Assembly: GCF_040712315.1 (NCBI RefSeq)
Contig: NC_134017.1
Coordinates: 53,473,636 to 53,537,635, forward strand
Direction of reading: 5' to 3'
DNA length: 64,000 bases
DNA from: Castanea sativa
Taxonomy: Eukaryota; Streptophyta; Magnoliopsida; Fagales; Fagaceae
The notes beneath the pieces were generated by a model. The model saw nothing but the letters and a program-made list of their open reading frames with translations. It made no database searches and was not told the origin of the DNA. The translations under genes were made by a program, and so were the position numbers. Positions 38,560-48,531 of the stretch are shown one piece after another (the stretch's first letter is position 1; the number at the start of each line of letters is the position of its first letter).

Positions 38560-40545
38560 ACACCAAGAGAAGATGGAGTTGTTGAAATTTCGAAGGATAA
38601 TTTAGATGTCTTTGCGTGGGACCCCTATGAGGCTCCGTGCGTAGATCCGAACTTCATTGGTCATCGTGTGAACGGCCATCGTGCCAGTGTTCCGAGGAGG
38701 CCACCCCCTCGGCGATCTTCCCGAGAACATTCGAGGCCGTGAAGGAAGAGGTTCTTAAATTAAAAAGGGCGGGGGCTATCAAAGAAGTTTTCTACCCCGA
38801 ATGGTTGGCTCATACCGTTGTTGTTAAGAAAAAGAACGGCAAGTGGCGAGTATGTGTGGACTTTACGTATCCGAACAAGGCCTGTCCTAAAGATTCGTTC
38901 CCAATGCCACGAATTGATCAGTTGGTAGATGCTACTGTTGGACATCCTCGGATGAGTTTTTTGGACGCCTTCCAGGGTTACCACCAAATTCCCTTGGCGT
39001 TAGAAGATCAGGAGAAGACTGCTTTCATTACTCCAACTTGGAACTATCATTATAAGGTCATGCCATTTGGGTTAAAAAATGCTGGGGCTACTTACCAAAG
39101 AATGATGACCCGAATGTTTGAACAGCAATTGGGGAAAACCATAGAAGTATACGTGGATGATATGGTGGTGAAGAGTAAGACAATACCTTCGCACATGACA
39201 GATTTGGCCGACACCTTCCAGATGCTTAGGAAGTATAAGTTGCGCCTTAACGCTTCCAAGTGTTCTTTTGGCGTGGGATCTGGAAAGTTCTTGGGATATA
39301 TGATCACTCATAGGGGCATAGAGGTAAACCCAGTACAGGTTAAGGCTATTCAGAATTTGCAGCCGCCTCGGAACCCAAAAGAGATTCAGAAATTGACCGG
39401 AATGATTGCCGCGTTAAATAGATTTATTTCTCGGTCAGCTGACCGGTGCCGTCCTTTCTTTCAGTTGTTGAACAAGTGGAAAGGGTTTCAATGGACCGAG
39501 GACTGCGAATTAGCCTTCCAACAGCTTAAGCAATATCTTTCTCGCCCACCCATTTTATCTCGCCCTGAGGTGGACGAGGTTTTATTCGCTTATCTGGCCG
39601 TGGCTATTCACGCGGTGAGCCTAGTCCTTATAAGGAATGAAAATGGAGTGCAGAGACCGATCTACTACGTTAGTAAATCCTTGAATGAGGCCGAGGTGCG
39701 CTATCTGCCCCTTGGAAAAAGAGCTTCTGGCTGTAGTCCACGCCACGCGCAAACTTCCTCATTATTTCCAATCTCATACTGTGGTTGTTTTGACCCAGCT
39801 TGCCTCGTGGCCGTGTTGCGTAGTGTTGATTATTCTCGCGGTGGTGGCAAAATGGGGAACTATTTTGGGAGCCTTTGATGTTAAATACAAGCCTCGCACT
39901 TCGCAAAGGGACAGTCCTCGCCGATTTGGTGGCAGAGTTTATCGAACCATTGTTAGAAGAAACTTCAAAAGAAGCACACATGGGTGAAAAATCGCTTGGT
40001 GTGATAATGTACCCATATCGCCCTCGGCTTGGAGAGTTTATGTAGATGGGGCTGCTAATCAAAAAGGGTCTGGTGTTGGACTTGTTCTAATGTCCCATGA
40101 AGGAATTGTCTTTGAAAAATCTTTGAGATTGGCCTTCTCGGCTACTAATAATGAGGCCGAGTATGAGGCAGTCTTGGTAGGCATGCAAATGGTACATAAG
40201 ATGGGTGGCAAGGAAATCCATGTGTTCTCGGACTCTTAGTTAGTGGTCGGCCAAGTCATGGGGACCATGGAGGCTAGAGACCCCAGAATGCAGGAGTATT
40301 TGGCCCAGGTCAAGCGTCAGCAGGCTGAATTCGACTCCTTTGCCTTAGCTCATGTCTCTAGGAGTGGAAACACTCATGCAGATTCTTTGGCTATGTTGGC
40401 AACATCCTCGGCTCAAGGTCTACCAAGGGTTATTCTCGTCGAGGATCCGATAGAACCTTCTCTTGTAATCGCTAACGCACCTCGCATCCATCTAATAAGG
40501 CCTCGGTCCTTGTTGGATGGATTCGATCATTTCTTTTATTAAAAA
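38560..40545 (+). pseudogene. Reverse transcriptase and RNase H of the gypsy element
   Basis: 38637-39710 encodes most of a reverse transcriptase: KKKNGKWRVCVDF, the LDAFQGYHQI segment, MPFGLKNAGATYQR and the catalytic YVDD at about 39150. A frameshift near 39710 moves the RNase H connection (EKELLAVVHATRKLPHYFQ) to another frame. RNase H starts around 40027 with the YVDGAANQKGSG motif and has NNEAEYEA. It is cut by TAG at 40237-40239 where glutamine is expected after FSDS (CAG to TAG). The domains are present but cannot be made as one enzyme. Confidence 0.88.
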
Positions 40546-41750
40546 TGACATCCTTCCCGAAGACAAGGTTGAAGCGTAAAAGGTACGTCGAAAGGCGCCG
40601 CGTTTCTGGTTGTCCGAGGACCAGAAGCTATACAAACAATCCTTTTCAGGACGTATTTGTTGTGTGTACACCCTGAAGCAACAGACTCATCACAGGAGGA
40701 ATTGCATGAGGGAATTTGTGGGAGTCATACTGGGGGAAGGACCTTAGCCCATAGAGCCCTAACTCGTGGTTATTGGTGGCCCAATATGCAGAGGAGGCTC
40801 GTGACTATGCCGTAAAATGTGATCAATGTCGAGATTCGCCCCTAATATCCACCAACTTGGAGGGGTTCTTAACCCTCTCTCCAGCCCTTGGCCTTTTGCA
40901 CAATGGGGCTCGGACATTGTAGGGCCAGTTCCGAGAGCAGCGGGAAACAAAAGATGGCTGCTCGTGGGAACAGACTACTTCACTAAATGGGTTGAAGCAG
41001 AGCCCTTAGCCAATATCCGAGATGTTGATTCTAAGAAGTTTATATAGAAAAATATTGTTACTAGATTTGTTATACAGCATACACTTGTCTCGTACAATGG
41101 CGTTCAATTTGACAAAGAACGCCTTTCGGCAATATTGTGGTGACATGGGTATCACAAATAGATATTCTACCCCAGCTTATCCTCGAGGGAATGGGCAGGC
41201 CGAGGCCATTAACAAGGTTATAGTCAACGGGCTCAAGAAGAGGTTGGATGATGCGAAAGGCAGATGGGTAGAAGAGCTCCCTCATGTCCTGTGGACGTAT
41301 CGGACCACTCCGCGCAGGTCCACTGGAGAAACGCCATTCTCTATGACTTATGGAGCCGAGGCGGTAATACCATTGGAATCTGGTTTTCCTACTCTAAAGA
41401 CAAGTTCTTTTAGCCCAGAGAATAACAAGGAACTTCTAGAAAGAGATCTTGATTTACTTGAGGAACGGCTTGAGGCAGCTATGGTCCAAATGGCTTATTA
41501 TCAGCAGAAGCTAAAACAAGGATATGATGCCCACGTGAAGCTAAGGCCACTTGCGCCTGGTGATCTTGTATTAAGGAAAGTTGTAGGCACTTCTAAGAAC
41601 CCAGCTTGGGGTAAGCTAGGACCTAACTGGGAAGGCCCCTATCGCATTGTTTCAATAGCAGGCATAGGGTCGTATAGGCTAGTTGACCTAAACGAGCGAA
41701 TTGTACCACGTCCATGGAATGTAAATAATCTTAGAAGGTATTATTATTAA
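40546..41750 (+). pseudogene. Integrase of the gypsy element
   Basis: The zinc-binding N-terminal part (40640-40850) is degraded by frameshifts. The catalytic core is visible as WPFAQWGSDIVGPVP and TDYFTKWVEAEPL (40880-41010), is interrupted by a TAG at 41045-41047, then continues in other frames to YSTPAYPRGNGQAEAINKV near 41165. The glutamate of that last motif is the third acidic active-site residue. The C-terminal part (PGDLVLRKV, WEGPYRIV) ends at 41750 with no chromodomain. Confidence 0.85.
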
Positions 41751-41805
41751 TGAAAATGAGCTTTTTTCAATTCATATTTCAAAGTTATGATTAGCTCTGA
41801 TTTTT

Positions 41806-42440
41806 GAAGTTATCATTTTTAAGAATCAAACAGAAACTTGGTTAAGTGCAGTCCTCGGACCATAAACCTTGTGGAAATTGATGTCTTGTCATTTGTTAAA
41901 CAGAACCTTAGTTATGCCGGGTCTTCGGACCTCCTACTTTGGGAAAATTAACATTTGAAGTTATAATTTTTAAGAATCAAACAAAACTTGGTTAAGTACA
42001 AATTTCCGGACCATAAACCTTGTGGAAATTGATGTCTTGTCATTTGTTAAACAGAACCTTAGTTATGCCGGGTCTTCGGACCTCCTACTTTGGGAAAATT
42101 AACATTTGAAGTTATAATTTTTAAGAATCAAACAGAAACTTGGTTAAGTACAGTCCTCGGACCATAAACCTTGTGGAAATTGATGTCTTGTCATTTGTTA
42201 AACAGAACCTTAGTTATGCCGGGTCTTCGGACCTCCTACTTTGGGAAAATTAACATTTGAAGTTATAATTTTTAAGAATCAAACAGAAACTTGGTTAAGT
42301 ACAGTCCTCGGACCATAAACCTCGTGGAAATTGATGTCTTGTTATTTGTTAAACAGAACCTTAGTTATGCCGGGTCTTCGGACCTCCTACTTTGGGAAAA
42401 TTAACATTTGAAGTTATAATTTTTAAGAATCAAACGTAAA
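41806..42440 (+). repeat. Tandem array of 151-bp repeats inside the element
   Basis: The phrase GAAGTTAT(A/C)ATTTTTAAG recurs at 41806, 41957, 42108, 42259 and 42410, exactly 151 bases apart: four full units plus a partial fifth. Units differ by only a few bases. Each contains GTCCTCGGACCATAAACC or a close variant and CCGGGTCTTCGGACCTCC. The array follows the integrase stop by 55 bases. Confidence 0.92.
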
Positions 42441-43469
42441 ATTGGTGAAGTCTTATCGTCGGACCACAGTTTTGATCAAGGTTATCTCCTTATTATGTCT
42501 GGATGTTAATGCGTTACTGTTTATTAAACTCGGACCTTAAGTTTCATATCTTTAAGTGTTAAGCAATTTTGTGTAAGGAATGGTCCTCGGATCTTACATC
42601 CTACTAGAAACAGTGTTGTGCATTATAAGGGTTTAATCATTATATGAAGTCCTCTTTTCTTTTTAATCAAGGCATTGTTTAAATATATTAACCATGTCAC
42701 TTTTTATTAAATCTTTAATGATGTGCATAAGATTATGTGAAAGTTATGATTGTGCAATCCTTGGAGTTAGATTTGTTTACTTCCGAGAAATTTTGGTTAT
42801 GTGCTAATGGCAATATTTATAACAAATACAAAAAAAGTAAAGTAAAGTATAACGTATACAACCCAAGTGAAAAGCAAATGAAATTGTTCTTCATTAATCA
42901 GTTAAATATGCATTACATAGATAATTCAAAAATGGAAAAAGAGAAGCCCTAAGCTAAGTCCTAAGCTTTTGGAGGAGGCTCTTGCTGAGAGGTACTAGTG
43001 CCCTCGGTCTTTCTCAACTCCAGCTCAAAGGGAGTCAAGATCTGCTTTCCCTTATCTCGCCGTCTTCGTTGGCGGGACGTTGGGTTCAACCGTTTGGCTT
43101 AAGTCCTTCTCTCGCATCCCCTCCTCCTTCCTTCTCTTTGTTGGAACCGAAGGTTCTCGTAGGATCAGGAATTTGCCGTGGGACCACCGGAGGTAGGGCA
43201 GAAGAATTGTCTCGGGGGTAGGAGTAGCGGCAGGAGCCTCTTCAATCTCCTCGTATTTCTAGGGGAAGCCAAACGTTCTCGGACTTCCTCAAATCCCAAG
43301 ATTGGGGATCTCCCGCTGCGTTTAAAGCTTCCCCCATACTTTTTGACGTATTCGCGGCATAAAGCCGCGAACTCCTCCGTCACCGCTCCTCGGTGGTTGC
43401 TACCCCTTCATCAAAACTTGCCTCGCTTGGCGGCTTGAAGAGAGAGTTGAAAGGAGCCGGCTTCTTCCT
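42441..43469. other. 3' internal region of the element, AT-rich then GC-richer
   Basis: Further diverged repeat-like phrases (TCCTCGGA) are seen to about 42600. Then AT-rich sequence runs to 42960, followed by a GC-richer part that belongs to the 3' end of the antisense coding region. Confidence 0.4.
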
Positions 43470-44293
43470 TCATCGCCGCAGTTGCTTCTTCAGATCCGAG
43501 CACTCCCTTTGAGCTTGGGAGAGCTCTTCATCTCTTTCATGAAGGAGCTTGCGCTGTCCTTCTATCTGGGTCTTCATAGTCTTCAAGTTTGACTCGACCC
43601 CATTTTTCTCTCTCCTCAGATCTGACACCTCCGAGGCCGCCTTCTCGTTCTCAGCAAGGGCTGTAGCCAAGGACTTCTCAGTCTCCAACCTAATTTCGAG
43701 CTCAGTTCTGGCTACTTTCCGAGTGTCTTCAATAAACTTTTCAGCTACAAAGACCTCCTGAATAGCCTGTAACAAAGTATGATGGAGTTAGGAATAATAA
43801 AAAACGAACTTACCTATAAATATTATTAAAAGTGGAATCTTCCTAAAAAAGGAGAAAAACTTACCAGCGCTAAGTCTCTTTTTAGTGAGAGGAATAGTTG
43901 TGGCTGGCCCATCTTTTCCAAGGTCTCCATGTCCTTGGGCAGCAAAAGAGGGCGTTCCAAGACCTCGGCCAGGTTGTGGGCGTGGCCTTGTTGAACCGCC
44001 CTTATACTGGACTGGCAGGAGATGGGTGCGCCGTCCAGCTTTAGATCAGGGGACCAGGTGGTCGGTGCTCGGCGCACTTCAGCCTCGTCCCTGAATTCCC
44101 CGATTTCAACCGAACGGGCTCTACCCTTGCCCTTGTCCAGCTTCTGCTGCTGGGCCGATGGGAGTTGTTGGCGTGGTTTCTTGGGGTCTTTATTAATCGT
44201 CCCCTCATTATCCCCCTTCCTCTTCTTCTTGGGATCCTCGGCTGGCAGTTTTGGCTCAGCTGGAGGAGGAGGAGGAGGTAAAGCTGGGGGAAC
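43470..44293 (-). pseudogene. C-terminal part of the antisense ORF of the gypsy element
   Basis: Read on the minus strand, the sequence after the TAA at 44294-44296 stays in frame with the upstream part. It encodes a proline run (VPPALPPPPPPAEPKLPAED), a classical-looking nuclear localisation signal PKKKRK, a Gln/Lys-rich segment, and after a probable intron (about 43780-43865) a 101-residue coiled coil at 43470-43775 rich in Glu, Lys, Leu and Arg. The coiled coil and the NLS suggest a nuclear, multimeric protein. The function is unknown. Confidence 0.6.
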
Positions 44294-44953
44294 TTAGGAC
44301 GTCCCCGTTTTCTTTTTCTCTGCAACCTTAGCGGCCCTATTGGTGAGGAGACCCTCCATTCTTCCCATGTCTTCTTTAAATTCGTCCTCGGGAAGGGCAA
44401 CTACGAACCCTGCAATTCCAGAGGCCTCGGTGGCTTCTTCCTCCTCGTCGGAAAGTACCACAAACTGGTTCCCGCGAGGTCTCTCGGTGTCTTCGAGATG
44501 GAATTGATCTATCTCGTCGTCAAGTGTGTGTGAAGAAGACACCTGCTCTTCTGGAGTGATAGTTGTTCGTGAATGCACAGCAAGGGGGATTGCTGCTATA
44601 GGCCGGTTGTACAAAACGGTGTTAGGAGCGTCCGGGAGTTCGCGGTCGTCCAGAAAGTGGGGCCGAGCTACGTTTATCCTCCTTCGTCTTCGGTCGCCCG
44701 CAATTATGGCGTTCTCTATCTCCTGGAAGTCCGAGGAAAGGGGATTGTACCCTAGAATGAGGTGAGCAGCCCGGAGTTGTAAGTCTTCACTAACGAACAC
44801 TTCGGAGCGAAGTACTCGGTTTAGATCGGCAATGTTACAGTGACTCAGACGAGGACGCACGTGCTGCTTATCTGCAAAAAAGACGTCAAAACAAACAAAT
44901 CTGGTCAGATTCACACAAATATTTAACAAATTTAAGTAAATACGAATACGCAT
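44294..44953 (-). pseudogene. Middle part of the antisense ORF of the gypsy element
   Basis: An acidic, Asp/Glu-rich segment (FVVLSDEEEEATEA) followed by EDEFKEDMGRMEGLLTNRAAKVAEKKK. A TTTTTTGCAG acceptor at about 44877 suggests that its first exon joins to the 45509 part by splicing. The TAA at 44294-44296 cuts it before the proline-rich part. Confidence 0.6.
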
Positions 44954-45509
44954 TTCTGTGTGTTAGGAGAAGTTGTGTTGTGGGGAGATTAATCCTACGG
45001 CGTCGCACCGGATCCCCCCACTCAACTGGGCAGTGGAGGCCGTCGTGCCAGTTCCCAGACACGATCAAGTAGTCGTCCTTCATGCCTTTGTTTGATTTGG
45101 GCAGACAGGAGATTAGCCTAACGGTGCTGGACCGAGATTTAATATAATAACCTACCTTAGAAAGTTTATGGGACTCATATAGGAACACGACATCGTGCCA
45201 TGTGAGGTTTAAACCCATCTGCTCGTTGAGAGCATCTACACTACCTAGAACTCTAAAAACGTTTGGGAGGCATTGATCGGGACACAACCGGTGGTTGCGA
45301 AGGTATTCCCTCATTACGGGTTTCATTGGAAGGGTCATCCCACCCTCTATAAAGGCTATCATAGGGATGATAACCTCTTCCTCTTTCCTAGAACCGGCCA
45401 CGGCTTCTGCCGGGCAATATTTTAGTCCTACATCGCTGGGGATACGGTATTTAGCCCTAAAACCCTCCATCCCAGCGACGGAATCAACTAGACACTTAAA
45501 CCTACCCAT
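44886..45509 (-). CDS. Antisense ORF, gypsy-type 'transposase_28'-like N-terminal part
   Basis: About 190 residues on the strand opposite to gag-pol, between integrase and the 3' LTR. The segment with FIEGGMTLPMKPVMREYLRN, LCPDQCLPNVFRVLG and GLNLTWHDVVFLYE resembles the plant domain called 'putative gypsy type transposon' (Transposase_28). That domain is found in extra ORFs of plant Ty3/gypsy elements of the Tat group. The activity of this domain is unknown despite its name. It ends near TQLLLTHRNAYS, just before a probable intron to the 44877 acceptor. Domain assignment is by resemblance and needs a profile search. Confidence 0.65.
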   Translation of the reverse strand: MGRFKCLVDSVAGMEGFRAKYRIPSDVGLKYCPAEAVAGSRKEEEVIIPMIAFIEGGMTLPMKPVMREYLRNHRLCPDQCLPNVFRVLGSVDALNEQMGLNLTWHDVVFLYESHKLSKVGYYIKSRSSTVRLISCLPKSNKGMKDDYLIVSGNWHDGLHCPVEWGDPVRRRRINLPTTQLLLTHRNAYSYLLKFVKYLCESDQICLF

Positions 45510-46015
45510 TAGAAGAGAACGAAAGGCTAAACTTTAAAGGAAAAAATGTTTACGAAGACAGCCGAGGACTGTATCCGAGGAGAAAAGGTTAAGAACAGAG
45601 AGAGCAAGAACTTACAAAGTTGAAGGTACGGGTTTCCACGGTTTTCTGCTGGTAAAGAATGATTGTAGGTGTTTTGATGGGATTGATCCCTGATGAATTA
45701 AATGAAGGCGCAGGTTCCCGAAGCGTCACGACGTGCGAAAGGGCGGCCTCGAAATTATATTTGTCCCGCCTAAAATTTCGTGGAGTAACGAGGACCGTTG
45801 GATGCCCATCTCACCGTTGAACATGGGAGACAAAGAGTAACTTGCAGTAATAAATGCGCGCGTTTTTGAAAATAAAACCGCCAAGTGGCATCTTCTGGGA
45901 CGCGAAACGATTTCCACACGTGCCATCACATATAAAGTGGTGAGAGTGGATCCTCGTTAGATCAAAACCCTATTTTTCTCCTCGGACGTCGAAAATTAGA
46001 GTTTTGAGGGGCTAT
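45510..46015. other. Region before the 3' LTR, with polypurine tract
   Basis: The probable promoter and 5' UTR of the antisense ORF (minus strand) lie here. A short polypurine tract, GAGGGG, at 46006-46011 sits four bases before the 3' LTR and would prime plus-strand synthesis. Confidence 0.5.
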
Positions 46016-46765
46016 TGTGGGGAGTAAGGATACCTTGATGAGAGTATGGGCCGATGGGTCATGCTAAGGAAGGCCGACCTGCTCTTGGGTTTAGGGCCTG
46101 TTAGTATTACGGGTCGGCCCATAAGCCGAGGATCCAAAGATCCAGCCGAGGATGCTTTTCCCCTCGTTCTGACACCAGAGAACCCGAGACTTCATGGTAA
46201 AGGTTAGGGAATGACACGGTCAAGACCAATGGTTAAAGGAGGTGAACCCTTGAATGTCCTAGAAGCACTGATGTGGGAAAAATGTCAAAGGTAAAGGCTG
46301 CTACCTCCACATTAAAGACCCTGCACCTACCATCCTGGCCGCATTAATGGGGAAGTGACACTTGAACAGTGGAAGGGAAACTTCTAGTTACTGTTCAAAG
46401 GCACTAAGAAAAGAAATATCTAGGCTAAGGGAGGAGTTGGGGCAACACGTGTATAAAGTATTAAAAAGAGGAGTATTTAAGGAGAGACAGAGAACAGAAA
46501 GTGGACGAAACTTTTTGTAACCTAAAAAGAAAAAAGACAAAGAGAGAGATATAATATAAGAACAGCTCTCGGCTTACATCCGAGGAGGCCTACTTACATT
46601 ATTCCTTGTTGTTTCCAGGTACTGACAATCTTTAGTTTGTCATTTAATCCCCATACACTTCTAACCTAGGTTTAAAGCCCACACTCTACAAATTCGTATT
46701 GTTTAAGGCTCATTGGGCCTGAGCCCATAACTGTTCTTGGGTCCAGGTGCAATTGTGCACTTACA
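46016..46765 (+). repeat. 3' LTR
   Basis: 750 bp, beginning TGTGGGGAGTAAGG and ending TGCACTTACA. I saw no difference from the 5' LTR in the blocks compared along its length. Confidence 0.92.
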
Positions 46766-48531
46766 CAACCTTTGAATTTAATGTCAATTTAAGAGTTTCC
46801 TATGACAAATTAAACTGAAATAAAAATAAAATAGTAGATCTAAAACTATATAAAAGAAAGTGAATGGAACATGAATTTCATTGATCCTTTAAGAGATTCG
46901 ATTCCCTAATATATATAAAAAAAAAAAATTTGACTCCATAATGAAAAACAACACTATTTCAAAAGTACTAAGAATTAGCTTTCAATTCCTATTAGAAAAA
47001 ATAAGTATGAGAATCACTAACCTTTGTTGTTTGTTGTTGGACTGAGATTGTGATAGGGTGATAGATCGAACATATTAATAACACAAATTTCCTTACCTTT
47101 CCATCTTAATGTTACAAATCGCATCTAGATTGTACCTACCTTTTGTGATGGCATAACATCTGTTATCTTAGATTCACTGAATACAATAAACAATTTTTGC
47201 CCATGCAAAGTAGATGGAACATAACCTAATTGATATAGAATTTTAAGATAGAGAAACCGTACAATTTTTTTGGAAAAGATTATTCCAAATTAGTTGCATG
47301 TACTTTTCTTTAGATGCTTTATAAGTTCTTTGGATAAAGTTATGTTGATAACAACTTCTTCTTCCTCTTCTTTGTGGGTTTTTATTTTATTTTAATAACA
47401 ATGATTTTTTAGATAAATATAACATATTATTTGTTCTTATAAACCTTTCTTCTATTGTTTTATCACTTCCTAGGATAAATTAGTTTTGTTCTTTGTGTAA
47501 TTATATTATTTTGTTTTTAAATTTCTACATTTGATAATTAGGTTTTAATAAAAAAAATCATATCCTATTTCCTTACAGAACAGTCACGTTTTTTTTTTTT
47601 TTTTTTTGGGGTTTTTGCCTCTTATTCTATTCATAATTTCATATGACCTTTCTTTCTTTATTTATTTATTTATTTTTTTAGTTTGGTAATATAACACATT
47701 GATTAACAATTCTATTTTCAATAGGATTTAAATTTTACATCAAATGGGACCATAACAATATATATTCTTAAAAAAAAGAACTCTATCTTATCTCCTTATT
47801 GCCTCATTCACGTGTTTTAATTTTTATTTAATTTTTTTTTTACCTTATGTTGATATTGACATTTTTGTTTTCATTCTATCCATAAAAATGACCTTTTTTA
47901 TTCTATTTTTTTCATGGGATAACAACAAACACGTTAATTAGAAATCCTAATTATAATAAGATATAGTGATATAAATAATATTTAATTTTAATTTTAATTA
48001 AATTTTTTTTTTGATTTTTTTCTTGAATTTGTTACGGCTACTTGGTACAACCACGACTTTTAAGCCTAACTTTTATTATATAATATTTGATAATATGGCT
48101 TAAATCGCTAGTGAATGCATCAACAATATCAAGAGATGGTATTGATTCCATCAGGGCTAACATAGGATTAGCAATTTTAGCTCTTCTAACTTCTAAGTTC
48201 TAACCAAAGCATGTGCTAAACTATTTTTGAAGGGCACTAAAACTACTTTTGAAGGTAAGAGTAATTACTTTAAAAAGAGAAAAAAAAAAGAAAGAAGAAA
48301 AGAAATATTACATTTCCCTTGCTTTTAAAAATATTTTCAAAATAGTTGTATTTGTCCATTTCATTTAAGTGGAGAAAAGGAAAAAAAATATAGTGAAGCC
48401 AATAGAGCATACGTAGATGGTGAAATATGTAGGTACGTGGCAGAGTTAGAGGTCGGTAGTGGAAGGAGAAGAAATCAGTGGCAGGCGTTGAGTTTCCTGT
48501 AGTTATAAGAAACAGGCTTAAGCCATAAGCA
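46766..48531. other. AT-rich intergenic DNA upstream of the Rossmann-fold gene
   Basis: Very T-rich, with no gene recognised. The last 150 bases before 48532 must contain the promoter and 5' UTR of the next gene. No convincing TATA box was identified. Confidence 0.45.

Larger units (their letters stand above)
35635..46765 (+). mobile_element. 11.1-kb Ty3/gypsy LTR retrotransposon, non-chromovirus
   Basis: LTRs of 750 bp lie at 35635-36384 and 46016-46765. Gag, protease, reverse transcriptase, RNase H and integrase follow in that order, which defines Ty3/gypsy. The integrase ends without a chromodomain and there is a long 3' region with antisense coding capacity, features of the Tat/Athila side of the family. 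The LTRs read as identical across the stretches I compared, so the insertion is young, yet pol has several frameshifts and stops. No perfect 5-bp target duplication abuts the LTRs. CAACC follows the 3' LTR directly, but its copy on the left sits seven bases before the 5' LTR. Confidence 0.93.

Noticed and set aside
47580..48010. T-rich runs examined as a promoter or matrix-attachment region
   Set aside because: Composition alone does not support a specific call.
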